From NCBI GenBank assembly GCA_037349315.1, contig JBAIAC010000165.1, positions 248,001 through 312,000 on the forward strand: a stretch of 64,000 nucleotides of DNA, given 5' to 3'. Positions 24,301 through 37,000 of the stretch are shown piece by piece. Both the position numbers and the translations under genes were made by a program. Position 1 is the stretch's first letter. Every line of letters begins with the position of its first letter. This stretch comes from Chelydra serpentina (lineage: Eukaryota; Chordata; Testudines; Chelydridae). The notes under the pieces are model-generated. The model saw only the letters and a list, made by a program, of their open reading frames with translations, was not told where the DNA came from and ran no database searches.

Positions 24301-25042
24301 TGCAGGCCCAGCCCCAGCACCCCCGGGCCCGTCAGGGCTCTCTCCACACGCTGGAACCCACAGTAAGAGCCACAAACCAGACACAAGGCGGGAGGTGCAA
24401 ACAGGCCTTTTCTTGCCTAACAGCTCATGACAAACTCAGGGAAATTCACAGTCTCCAGTTCCATAGAGTGTCCATTAGAGCCGCACCCCCGACACTCCCC
24501 CCGGCCAGCAGCTTCAGCCTCCCCAGCCCGGACCCCCCTCACCCGCCCCGCGGCAGGTTCCAGTCAGACCCCTGCCCCCCTGCCCCACAGCATGGGGCAT
24601 GGGAACGGGGCCCTGCCACCAGAAGGAGAGATGGGACATGGACAGGGCAGCTTGGTACCGCCCTGGGGGATCAGCAGAGATTCCTGCCACACCAGAGAAG
24701 CTGCAACCTGCCTCCTGGCCGAGCCCGCAGCATCGCCACCGAGCACGTTCTGCAGCTGCAGCGTCTGCCGTGCCCGGCTGAGCACCGGGAGTGGCCTGGG
24801 ATCCGCCCCGCAGCCTGGGCCCCCCACGCTTGGCCATTTGCAATACCATTTAAAACGCAGATTAATAAATAATGGAGGCAGCCGCTCCTGCGAGTCCGTG
24901 CAGCGTCCGCCCCCAAGCCACAGCCCGAGGGGAGCTCCCTGCCCCACCCCACCCAGGCAGGGGAGGTCTCCCAGCGGTCCCAGCCTTGCGCCGCTCCGGA
25001 CGCTGCACGGCTGGGCTGCTCCTCTCCTGGCGGCCGGGGGCG
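21363..25042. other. intergenic between the SHISAL1-like gene and MAN2A2
   Basis: This holds the 5' flank of the SHISAL1-like gene and the MAN2A2 3' UTR. I searched both strands for HDDC3 (an HD-domain hydrolase) and for other conserved protein and found nothing convincing. Present are a CpG- and G-rich patch at 23640-23970, a long hairpin at 23985-24039 and about two copies of a 62-bp unit (GCACTCGCTCCTCAGCACCC) at 24040-24145. Confidence 0.6.
23985..24039. repeat. inverted repeat with 23-bp arms
   Basis: Arms 23985-24007 and 24017-24039 (AGGGCTGGTGCAAGGAAGTT and its complement) match at 22 of 23 positions around a 9-base loop. It probably comes from the end of a DNA transposon joined head to head. 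Confidence 0.8.
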
Positions 25043-28000
25043 CTACCCAAAGTGGATGCGGAAGGTGGCGATCTCCATGGGGTCCATGTGGATCACAGTG
25101 CTGTTGGGGGAGGCAGCGCCCAGCGGGTACATCAGTGTCAGCGAGGTGGGCTGCAGGGACCCCAGCTCCAAGCCGTGGAACAGGCTCCCAAGGGAGAACT
25201 ACAGAGAGATGGGGGGCGTGGGGTGAGGGGCTGGCACCTCAGGCTGTGCCCCAGGCAACGGGCCCGGAGCCAGCACCCAAAGGCAGCCTCCCCTCGTGGG
25301 GCCAGGATGTGACGGCGAGCCCGTGCCCCGGGCACGCAACCTAGCCTAGGCTCAAAGCACGCTGCTCCCAGTGGCAGGCGCCCCCTCACCACCACAACCT
25401 TCCCTCCCCAGCCCTGCTCAGGCCTGATCCGCAGCACCAGCATGGGGGTGGGTCAGCTGCCGGGCTGCGGCCGGGGAGGGGGGGGGGTGAGGCGCTGAGG
25501 GATGGCACTACCCATGTCCCAGACCCACCCTGCCCTGGCGGGGGTGGGGGGAGGGTCACTGGCCGTGTCCCAGACCCACCTTGCCCTGGCTGGGGCTGGG
25601 GGGGGGGGGGGTCACCTGCCGTGTCCCAGACCCACCTTGCCCTGGCTGGGGCTGGGGGGGGGGGTCACCTGCCGTGTCCCAGACCCACCTTGCGCTGGCT
25701 GGGGCTGGGGGCGGGGGGGTCACCTGCCGTGTCCCAGACCCACCTTGCCCTGGCGGGGGGTGGGGGGAGGGTCACTGGCCGTGTCCCAGACCCACCTTGC
25801 CCTGGCAGGGTGCGGGGGGGTCACTGGCCATGTCCCAGACCCACCTTGCCCTGGCAGGGGCTGGGGGAGGGTCACTGGCCGTGTCCCAGACCCACCTTGC
25901 CCTGGCAGGGGGTGGGGGGAGGGTCACTGGCCGTTCCCAGACCCACCTTGCCCTGGCTGGTGGTACAGTTGAAGCCCAGGTGTTTGGCCTCCAGGCCGCA
26001 GTCGAAGCCCTTGCGGTGCAGGATCAGGGCCATCTCCGCTGAGGGCAGTGAGTCGTCCTGGGATGGGGAAGCAGAGACGCGTGTGAAGCTGCAGGAAGGT
26101 AAATGGATCATGGGACTGAACCCAGGATGTTTGTGCTTGGACCTAACCTGCTGCTCAGTGTCCCGCAGACCCATTCAGATCTGAACCCGCCTGCCATTGC
26201 TGAGCGGCCAGGCCCAGCCACGCGGCTGAGCAACGAGACGGTACCCGCTCCCCACGCCCGGATTCAGGTCGAGTCACAGCACCGCTAACACTGGGATTCC
26301 CTCCGAGACCGCTCCCCTCGGCCCCCAAGAACTCCCTTGGCTCCAGCTGTCGTCACTCGGAGCCGCTATCTGGCATCCGGCAGCGCTCTGCTGAGATGAG
26401 ACTCAAACGTGGGGGATGGACGCCGGGTACAAGAGCTCCACGGGCCACAGCGCCTGTCCCATTGTGTCCCAGACGTCTCACTGCAATGGCTGGGGCTGAG
26501 CGCCCCAGGAACCGAGTCCGGGGCACAGGCTCGTCCGGCACTCTACCTCATCTCTACTTCCCTAGCGTAGCGTGTGCGTTATTTGTTTATAACTGGTCCC
26601 CTGGGTGTTCTCCCTCATCTCTTAGCTGGCTCAGACATTCTGTACTGACCTAGTGACTTCCCTTCTTTAGCACAAACATCCGGTTTTCAGCCTCATGATT
26701 CATTTACCTCCCTAATTCCACCTTCCATGAAACGAGGTGTTAATTACTCGTCAGCCCGAGGGATGGGTACAGCTGGGCAGAGGGCCTGAGCCTGCCGGGA
26801 CGATGGGGACGGACAGTCTGACCCGTCCAGGCATGGCGGTGGGCTCGCTCCCCATGGGCCGGGGCTCTTACCTCCGCCTGCAACGTCCGCAGGTTGAGGA
26901 TGTGGAAGTCACAGGGGACGGTAGCTGAGAAGGGCTGGAAGGACCTTAGGGCCAGGGGCACCGGCTTCTCCTGAGCAACCGGCATCGCCAGCACCTCGAC
27001 ATTCAGGTGCATGGAGGTCATGTGACTCAGCAGAGAGGGGAAGCTGATTGGACGACTGTCCTGCACCTGTGACAAGAGCAACCAGCTGAGTTGAGCGGTC
27101 TGGGGCAGCCCCGCCCTGCTGCTGGCAGGGACTCCCGCCTGTCGGGCTGGTCAGACCCACCCAGAGGGCGAGGGAATTCGCCAGCAGGGATCCACCTGGG
27201 GCTCCCCCTGACACCCCGATGCAGGCAGTGGGGGTGGCAGGAGACCCGGGCAGCAGCAACACCCCCAGTCCAGGCAGCAGGGGCTGCGGAGGTCACATCT
27301 GATCCGCTGAGGCGGGACCCCTCCCATCCCTTCTTTCGGTGGGGGAGGCCAGGACCGAACCGTTCAGGGCTCCCACTCCACCGCAGCCCGCCCGCCCCTC
27401 GGGCCAGTGCTCCAGCCCATGCGCAGTACACGGGCCTAATCTACTGCCATCTACTGCTCAGGCTACCCTGACCGCGGCCCCAGCTACAGTCACCAGACAG
27501 CGCGGCAGCCGGCAGGTACCTCTCCGCTGCCCGTCCGGGGGCCGGGAAAGGGCCAGGCTCTGAGCACGGAAGCCAGTTTGGAAAAGAAGCCGGAGCTCTG
27601 GGGGGTCACATGGGCGGGAGCAGGGGAGATGGGGCGAGAACAGCGACGGTTGTAAGAGCTGTGAGGCAAAGCGCCAGCGCCGAGCCAGCCCCGCGCAGCA
27701 TTCGGGGAAGCTCGGCGCCTGGCCGAGACTCAGCCCCCTCCCCTGAGCAGCACAGCACAGCACCTGCTGCCTCCACCGCAGTGCGACCACCGCTGGGGTG
27801 GGACGGCACAACTGGTTCACAGCTGCACAGCACCGGAGCACCGCTCTGCTACTGTCCGGGACAGGGAAGGAAGGGAAACCCCATGTCCAACCAACACCCC
27901 ATGGTGACTCTGACAGCCCCCCCTCCCCGCTGGAGGCAGCTGGAGCCACTGCGCTCACCACTCAGCGTCTTCCCCCCACACCCCCAGCACCCCACACACG

Positions 28001-31000
28001 AGGCACTGGAGAGCCTGTGCAGCCCAGGCAGCGGGTAGCAGACCAGCGTCGCCTCCCGCCGGCAGGGCCCCCCTCACCTTGTTGGCCGTGGTGCGGCGCT
28101 CCAGCAGGAGGCGGAAGCGGTTGCAGGTTCGCTTGTTGTCCTTTAGCCCCTGGCCGAGGCCGCGGTTGTCATCCTGCATGAGGCGCCGGTCCAGGATCAC
28201 CTCCAGCTGGCCTGTGGGGTGCAGGACCTGAACACACCTGGGCCCGTAACCCTTCCTCCCATGGAGAGACCCCGGACAGAGGCCACTCCAGTCCAGCAGC
28301 AGCTGGGGCAGCAAATGGAAGAGGGGACGTCTCTCTCCCAGGGTGCTGGGGCGAGGCTTCCCCTGAGACGCCGCAGAGCGCAGGGGCTTCCCTCGCCTGG
28401 GAGAGTCAGGGCCTCGTTATCAGAAACGCCCCTAGCGCTGCCTTGGGGCAATGGGGCCAGCCCTGCCTGCTGGGGAGAGTGCCCCCTGCTGGCCCCACCT
28501 GCTCCCTGCAGCACAGCGCCCCCTAGCGCCGCCCTGGGGCCAGCCCTGCCTGCTGGGGAGAGCGCCCCCTGCTGGCCCCACCCGCTCCCTGCAGCACAGC
28601 GCCCCCCAGCGCTGCCCTGGGGCCAGCCCTGCCTGCTGGGGAGAGCGCCCCCTGCTGGCCCCACCCGCTCCCTGCAGCACAGCGCCCCCCAGCGCCGCCC
28701 TGGGGCCAGCCCTGCCTGCTGGGGAGAGTGCCCCCTGCTGGCCCCACCTGCTCCCTGCAGCACAGCGCCCCCTAGCGCCGCCCTGGGGCCAGCCCTGCCT
28801 GCTGGGGAGAGCGCCCCCTGCTGGCCCCACCCGCTCCCTGCAGCACAGCGCCCCCCCAGCGCCGCCCTGGGGCCAGCCCTGCCTGCTGGGGAGAGCGCCC
28901 CCTGCTGGTCCCACCCGCTCCCTGCAGCACAGCGCCCCCTAGCGCCGCCCTGGGGCCAGCCCTGCCTGCTGGGGAGAGCGCCCCCTGCTGGCCCCACCTG
29001 CTCCCTGCAGCACAGCGCCCCCTAGCGCCGCCCTGGGGCCAGCCCTGCCTGCTGGGGAGAGCGCCCCTGCCCCACTCCCTCAGCAGCTGGCTTTCCCTGT
29101 CCAGTTGCGACCCGCCTGGCCTTGCTTAGACTGGGAGCGGTGGTGAGCGTGGGGCTCAAGGAGAGGCTGCAGCCAGGCACAGATGGTTCTGGGGCACTGC
29201 CCCTCCACAGGAGGCCCAGCAGCCCCACTCACCACTGCGCAGGCTGGACACCCCCAGAGCCTGGGCCGTGTGCAGGGTCAGCCGGCTCTGCTTGTCCTGG
29301 ATGTAGGCCATGGCTGGCATGGGGTAGAAGTTGGCCTGGAGAGGCAGCTTCTTCAGGAACCTGCGAGGCTGGATCTGGAGGAAAGGAGAGATCAGGAGGC
29401 ACGGCACCTGGCTCAGCACCACTCTGAGCTCCACCAATGCCCTGCATGCCACCTGGGGCTCCCGGCAAGGCTGGACCCTGGGCGGGGAGGGGCTCAGCAG
29501 GCAGGTGAGGCTGAGGGCGCTGCCCGGGGCGGCAGGGCTGGGAGAGGCCAGGAGGCTGGGGAGGGCGTTGCCCTCGGGAGCAGGGCTGGGAGATGCCCAG
29601 GGGGCAGGTACTGGCCCTGCTCTGGCCGCGGAGATGCCCCGGAGGTGGGGGAGGGCGCTGCCCCGGGGGCAGGGCTGGGAGAGGCCCAGGAGGCGGGGGA
29701 GGGCGCTGCCCTGGGGGCAGGGCTGGGAGATGCCCAGGGGGCAGGTTCTGGCCCTGCTCTGGCAGGGGAGATGCCCAGGAGGCAGGGGAGGGCGCTGCCC
29801 CGGGGGGCAGGAAAGAAGCCCAGGAGGCAGGGGAGGGCGCTGCCCGAGGCTGCCAGGCACCTGGAAGCCATTGAGATCAGTGAAGAAGGTGTCCTCGCTG
29901 GCAATGCTGGTGCTGAGGCGCAGGGCCATCTCCTTGTTGACGTGGTCGCGGATGTCCACCAGGCAGGACACATCCAGGGACAGACCCTCCACCCCTGCAA
30001 AGCAGACGGCTGAGATCCCCTCACTCGCCCCTGCCAGGTGGAATGCCGGGGACCCCACTGACCGCCCCTGCCCAGCCCCCATCTCCTGCGTCCCAGCCCA
30101 GCCCAGCCCGCCCTGCACTGCCCTCACCTGGCACGTTGTAGAGCCGCACCACCTGCTGCACGTGCTGGTAGTAGCTGGCCACCTCGGAGAAGAAGGGTCC
30201 CTCGGTCACCCGCACCACGGGCGGCTCCTTGGGGGCATAGGGCTGTGGAGGTAACAAGGGCAGCCTGGCAGAGGTGCAGCAGCACGAGGGAGGGGAGGTG
30301 TAACAGCCTGGAACCCTCTGCCCCATCCCCTAGGTCCCAGCAGCCCTCCCAAGCTGCTCCTAGGGCCCTGGGCCCCTCCATGTGCCCCGTACCTTGGCCT
30401 CGCCATCTGGCAGGAAGAGGTAGGCCCCACTCTTGTCCTTGGCGCTCCTGGTGCCATAGATGAGGAACTCGCTGCTCAGCCTGTGCTCCTCCCCGGCCCG
30501 CCGCACGCTCTGCAAGGAAGCAGGCCAGGCAGGCAGTGAGTGCGTGGGTGCCAGGCATGCTGCCCCCCGCCTGCCCCCCTGCTCACCTGCAGCAGGCCAG
30601 TGAGGCCCGAGAAGCAGGCCTGCATGTGCTGGTTGTCCAGGCAGAAGTCGTCGGAGGTGGCGGGGATGACGCGCACGGGGAAGACCTCACGCGGGCGCAC
30701 GGGCAGGTCACGCCCGTGCAGGTAGAGGCGCACAGATGAGGTGAGCGTGGTGTGGCTGTCGAACGACTTGTACAACTGCAGGACGCTGAGGCCCAGTGCT
30801 GGCAGCCGGGTCATGATGGACACCTGCTAATCGGAGGGGAGCCGTGAGTGGGATCCCTGCCCCCAAGTCCTGCCCACGGAGCTAGCGCCCCAGGGCTCAG
30901 CCCTGGGGCATGGAAACAGCCCTCACCTGGGGAAGTGGGTGTGACGAAGTGGGAATGTTCTAATGTTTTGTCTGAATACTGTGTGTGGGGCTCAGTTTCC

Positions 31001-34000
31001 CCATGTGTTACTCAAATGTCCAGGTGATGGGACAAGGGTGTGTATTCGTTGCAGAGACCCCCAGAGGGCAGGTGTGACTGTCTGGCACAGACCATGGCTG
31101 ACACTGGCCGGGGCCCATCCTCTGCAAGAATCAGCCAGAGGTGTTGGAGAACAAAGCGAGAGGTGGAGCCCAGGAGACCTGTTTGCCCGGAGGAGGGGCA
31201 TGCCAGGCTGGGCTGCTGGAAGCTGGTCAGTCTGCGGCTGGGAGACTGAAGAGGGAAGAACCCAGGGTTCTGGGCTTGAGATTCCCCCCACCCTGTGATA
31301 GACTTTGCTGAATGTTCCTAATGTCTGTGCTAACAGGATCTGTTCCGACGACTAATAAACCCTTCTGCTTTCTACGCTGGCTGAGAGTCACTGCTGACTG
31401 CAGAGTTGGGGGGCAGGGCCCCTTTGGGGCCATGTAAGGGTTCCCCAAGTGCCCCATTCAGGTGGACTCACAGCGGGGAGCTCACAGCGTGAACAGGGGG
31501 AGGAATGCTCCAGGTCAGAGCCAGGAGGCGCTGAAGCCAAGGTTTGCCCTAGTGACCGTGTGCCCTGAAGGGAGATGTACTGCTCTAGAGTCCTGTCTGA
31601 TTTCCCAGCGCATAGAGACCATGACAGCCAGGGAGAGCTCAGCACCCACACAGGGCGTGGAGGGGACTCCTGCCAAGGCTAGGGTGGGCTGCTAAGGGGG
31701 GCTACGGGGCCTGTGCAGTGGTGGGTGAATGAGGGAGCTGGGGGTGTACAGAGTGAGGTGTGCACGGTGGGGGGTGGGGACTGCTGCCAAGGGCGCTGTG
31801 TGTCTGGTAGAGTTTGCCCGGCTCAGGGCGTCCCCAATGGGGTGGGTGAGGCCGCAGACCCCTCCTGTACCTGGTAGACATCAGGCACCATATCCGTGGC
31901 TGAGCTCCACTGGGCGCTGAGCTGGACGGCCAGGGGCTGCCCCTCCTCGGAGAGCACGCGGACCCGCGGGGAGCTCACCAGCAGTGAGACGACACTGAGC
32001 CGCTCCTGCTCCAGCGGGTTAAACAGCACCACGAACCTGCACAGGGACAGCGCTCAGCCACGGAGCAGGACCCGGCCCCAGCCCATGGTCCCCAGCCCCC
32101 AATGACCCCCAGCCCCTCATCCCCAACAGCCCCCGATCCCCGATGGCCCCCAGCCCCCAATGGTCCCCAGGCCTGATCCCCAACGACCCCCAGCCCCTCA
32201 TCCCCGACAGCCCCAGCCCCCGATCCCCAATGGCCCCCAGCCCCCAGGCCTGATCCTCAAGGGCCCCCAGCCCCTCATCCCCGACAGCCCCAGCCCCCGA
32301 TCCACGATGGCCCCCAGCCCCCAATGGTCCCCAGGCCTGATCCCCAATGGCCCCCAGCCCCTCATCCCCGACAGCCCCAGCCCCCGATGGCCCCTAGCCC
32401 CCAATGGTCCCCAGGCCTGATCCCCAATGGCCCCCAGCCCCTCATCCCCGACAGCCCCAGCCTAGATCCTTGAGAGCCCCCAGCCCCTGATGGCCCACAG
32501 CCCCCAACAGCCCCCAGCCCCTCATCCCTGACAGCCCCAGCCCCGATCCTTGAGAGCCCCCAGCCCCGACAGCCCCAGCCCCCAATCCATGATGGCCCCC
32601 AGCCCTGATCTCCAATGGCCCCCAGCCCCTCATCCCTGACAGCCCCAGCCCCCGATCCACGATGGCCCCCAGCCCCCAACAGCCCCCAGCCCTGATCCCC
32701 AATGGCCCCTAACCCCTGATCGTCACCAGAACCCCACAGCCCCCCCACAGCCTCCGACCTGATGGCCCCCCACAACCTTTGGCCCCTGACAACCCCCCCG
32801 CCCCCGATGGCCCCTTCAGCCCTAGCACTGGACAGCTCTCTGACAGCCTCCAGCCCACAAAGGACCCCAACAGCGGCAGGCTAGAGTGAATAGAGCGCTC
32901 CGCCACAGGGGCAGGCCTGGTCCCTGGCAGCCCCCAGGTCCCCCAGGAGACAGCGAACACAGGCAGGGGCCCCTCCCTCCAGCCAGGCTCTGCCCCAGCC
33001 TGTAGCGGGGGTGTCCAGGCCCTGCCCCAGCCCGGAGTGGGGGTGTCCTTGCCCTGAGCAGGGGCCGGGCGGCTCCTACCTGGGCGATGTGTCCAACTTG
33101 ATGACAGTTTTCTCAGGCAGCGAGTCCTGGTTGAGGCGCATGTCGTCCTGGCAGAGAGGAGCTGAGTCAGCACCGTAACGCTCCCACACGGGCACCCCCA
33201 GCCCCCACCAGCCCAAGGACCCCTCCAGGAAGAAGGGCAGAGACAGGGAGTGGGGCAGGCCCCCGCCGTGCAAAGCGGCAGCAGAGAGCTGCTCCTGGGG
33301 AGCACTCTGATGGTGGGGGTCGCCCCCCAAACGCAGGCAGGGGCAGGGCAGTAGAGCCGAGGGCTGGAGTCTGGATCATAGAATCATAGAATATCAGGGT
33401 TGGAAGGGACCTTAGGAGGTCATCTAGTCCAACCCCCTGCTCAAAGCAGGACCAATCCCCAATTTTTGCCCCAGATCCCTAAATGGCCCCCTCAAGGATT
33501 GAACTCACAACCCTGGACTTAGCAGGCCAATGCTCAAACCACTGAGCTATCCCTCCCCCGCCCAAGGCAGGGAGGTTGGGGTCAGGGATGTGACTGGGGC
33601 TGAAGTCAGGGCAGCGGGGCCGGGGTCAAGGTCAGGACAGCAGGGCTGAGCTGGGGCTGGGTGAGGGCAACGGGGCCGGGCCGGTGCCAGGCTCAGGGCA
33701 GCGGGGCCGGGCCGGGATCAGGGCAGCGGGGCCGTGCCGGGGTCAGGGCAGGGAGTCTGGGCCAGGGTCAGGGACGGAGCCGGGCCAGGGTCAGGACAGC
33801 GGGGCCGGGCCGGGGTCATGGCAGGGAGGCCGGGCCAGGGTCAGGGACGGAGCCGGGCCGGGGTCAGGGCAGCGGGGCCGGGCCGGGGTCAGGGCAGCGG
33901 GGCCGGGCCGGGGTCAGGGCAGGGAGGCCGGGCCAGGGTCAGGGACAGAGCCGGGCCAGGGTCAGGGCAGCGGGACCGGGCCGGGGTCAGGGCAGCGGGA

Positions 34001-37000
34001 CCGGGCTGGGGTCAGGGCAGCGGGACCGGGCCGGGGTCAGGGCAGCGGGGCTGGGGCCGGGCCGGGGTCAGGGCAGCGGGGCCGGGCCGGGGTCAGGGCC
34101 AGGCCTGGGTCAGGGTAGTGGGTCCGGGCCTGGCTCAGGGCAGTGGATCCGGGCCGGGCTCAGGGCAGCGGGGCCAGGGCCGGGGTCAGGGCAGGGAGTC
34201 CGGGCCAGGGTCAGGGCAGGGAGTCCGGGCCGGGGTCAGGGCAGGGAGTCCGGGCCGGGGTCAGGGCAGCGGGACCAGGCCGGGGGTCAGGGCAGCGGGA
34301 CCGGGCCGGGGTCAGGGCAACGGGACTGGGCCGGGGTCAGGGCTGGGAAGCCGGGCCGGGGTCAGGGCAGCGGGACCGGGCCGGGGTCAGGCCAGCCGGA
34401 CCGGGCCGGGGTCAGGGCAGCGGGACTGGGCCGGGGTCAGGGCTGGGAGGCCGAGCTGGGGTCAGGGCAGGGAGGCCGGGCCAGGGTCAGGGACGGAGCC
34501 GGGCCGGGGTCAGGGCAGCGGGACCGGGCCGGGGTCAGGGCAGCGGGACCGGGCCGGGGTCAGGGCACCGGGACTGGGCCGGGGTCAGGGCAGGGAGGCC
34601 GGGCCAGGGACAGGGATGGAGCCAGGCCGGGGTCAGGGCAGCGGGACCAGGCCGGGGTCAGGGCAGCGGGGCCGGACCAGGGTCAGGGCAGGGAGGCCGG
34701 ACCAGGGTCAGGGACGGAGCCGGGCCGGGGTCAGGGCAGCGGGACCGGGCCGGGGTCAGGGCAGCGGGACCGGGCCGGGGTCAGGGCACCGGGACTGGGC
34801 CGGGGTCAGGGCAGGGAGGCCGGGCCGGGGTCAGGGCAGCGGGACCAGGCCGGGGGTCAGGGCAGCGGGACCGGGCCGGGGTCAGGGCAACGGGACTGGG
34901 CCGGGGTCAGGGCTGGGAAGCCGGGCCGGGGTCAGGGCAGCGGGACCGGGCCGGGGTCAGGCCAGCCGGACCGGGCCGGGGTCAGGGCAGCGGGACTGGG
35001 CCGGGGTCAGGGCTGGGAGGCCGAGCTGGGGTCAGGGCAGGGAGGCCGGGCCAGGGTCAGGGACGGAGCCGGGCCGGGGTCAGGGCAGCGGGACCGGGCC
35101 GGGGTCAGGGCAGCGGGACCGGGCCGGGGTCAGGGCACCGGGACTGGGCCGGGGTCAGGGCAGGGAGGCCGGGCCAGGGACAGGGATGGAGCCAGGCCGG
35201 GGTCAGGGCAGCGGGACCAGGCCGGGGTCAGGGCAGCGGGGCCGGACCAGGGTCAGGGCAGGGAGGCCGGACCAGGGTCAGGGACGGAGCCGGGCCGGGG
35301 TCAGGGCAGCGGGACCGGGCCGGGGTCAGGGCAGCGGGACCGGGCCGGGGTCAGGGCACCGGGACTGGGCCGGGGTCAGGGCAGGGAGGCCGGGCCAGGG
35401 ACAGGGATGGAGCCAGGCCGGGGTCAGGGCAGCGGGACCAGGCCGGGGTCAGGGCAGCGGGGCCAGACCAGGGTCAGGGCAGGGAGGCCGGACCAGGGTC
35501 AGGGACGGAGCCGGGCCGGGCTCAGTGCAGGGAGGCCAAGGTCAGGGCTAGGACCAGGGCGCAGGGCCGGGCTCACCGTGCCAAGGAAGGGCCCTGCGGG
35601 GTCGTAGCGATAGGCCTCCTTGTCGCCCAGCACCAGGTAGTGCGCGGCGTTGCTGATGACGCGTTTCAGGTTCACCAGGGAGTGGAGCAGCCTGGGCAGC
35701 CAAGCCGGGGCCACGAGGGAAAGGCAGAGAGAGAATCAGCCTCACCGCTCCCCTACCAGCCCCTCCCCCACAGGGACCCCCACCCAGGCAGGGGTTCACC
35801 CACCCGGCTCCTCCAGCCATGGCAGGGGTCTTTGGAGCGCTGCACATTCCCGTGGCCCAGGGCCGTACCTGACACCGTAATCCACCACAACAGCCTCTTT
35901 GGCGGTGCCCGTGATGGCGTCGTGGTGCTGGAAGAGCCCCAGGGCACGCCGGGCCTCAGTCAGCAGGGCGTAATCCGAGAGCGGGTATCTGCTGTCCATG
36001 CCAGCGTGCCGGGCATGACTCAGCGCTAGGCTGTACAGGATCTCTGCGCCCCTGGGCGGGACACAGACCCATCAGCCACAGCTCCGCCCCGCGCCCAAAC
36101 CCTCTCGCCCTGCACCTGAACCCCCTTGCCCTGCCCCCGAATCCCCTCTCCCTGCGCCTGAATCCCCTTAGCCCTGCCCCGAATCTCCCTCGCCCTGTGC
36201 CCAAACCCCCTCGCCCTGCATCCAAATCTCCCTCGCCCTGCCCCCAAATCCCCCCTTGCCCTGCCCCTGAATCCTGGCCCCTTGAATCCCTCTTGTGCCC
36301 TGAATCTCCCCTCCCCTGAAATCCCCTCAGCTGTGTGCCCTGAGTCCCAGCCCTCCAAGCTCCTGCCCCCATCTGCCCCACCCCCAAACCTGTCACTGAC
36401 TGCACTCAGCTCCTTCCAGCCCAGGCTCCTGGCCTGCCCACAACTCCCCACTGCTGCCCGTTCCCAGATACCTGCCCCAGCCCCACGCCCTCACCGGAGA
36501 TGGGCCTCCAGCACGCGGTCCAGGCTCTTGTAGAAGGGCCGGGAGGTGTAGTAGCCCGTCCAGTAGTGGTCCTCCCGGTCCGCGTAGGAGAAGAAGTCCC
36601 CGCTCAGCACGGGGAAGCCGGGCGGCTTCACCCCAGGGACAATCCCGGTCCTCTTGGAGAGAGCGTCAAAGTAATCGGAGAGGGTCCCAAACTGCACCTG
36701 CAGGGAGAGCGCGGCCCCGTGCCACCCATGAGCCAGGTGGGGCCCCCGGCGCCAAGGAGAGGGTGGGTGGAACCCCCCCGCCCCGGGACTGCCAGGGGCT
36801 GGGGCTGGGCGACAAGGGATGGATCACTCGCTAACTGCCCTGTTCTGTTCGTTCCCCTGAAGCACCTGGCACTAGCCCCCGCCAGCGGGCAGGACACGGG
36901 GCTGGATGGACCCAGTCTGGCCGGTCTTATGATGCAGCCAGCCGAGGCCCCAGGACAGTAACAAACCAACAGAGCACCTGGAAAGCAGGTACATTGGAAA

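Noticed and set aside
28440..29070. CRISPR-like regular repeat array
   Set aside because: Contiguous minisatellite without unique spacers, in a vertebrate intron.
33374..33558. tRNA gene candidate with box A and box B
   Set aside because: The tRNA-like head is followed directly by a CR1-type tail, so it is a SINE.
33661..36029. Three plus-strand open frames of 605-648 codons, all Gly/Arg/Gln-rich
   Set aside because: They are the same 25-bp repeat read in three frames inside MAN2A2 intron 11, with no start context and no conserved protein.
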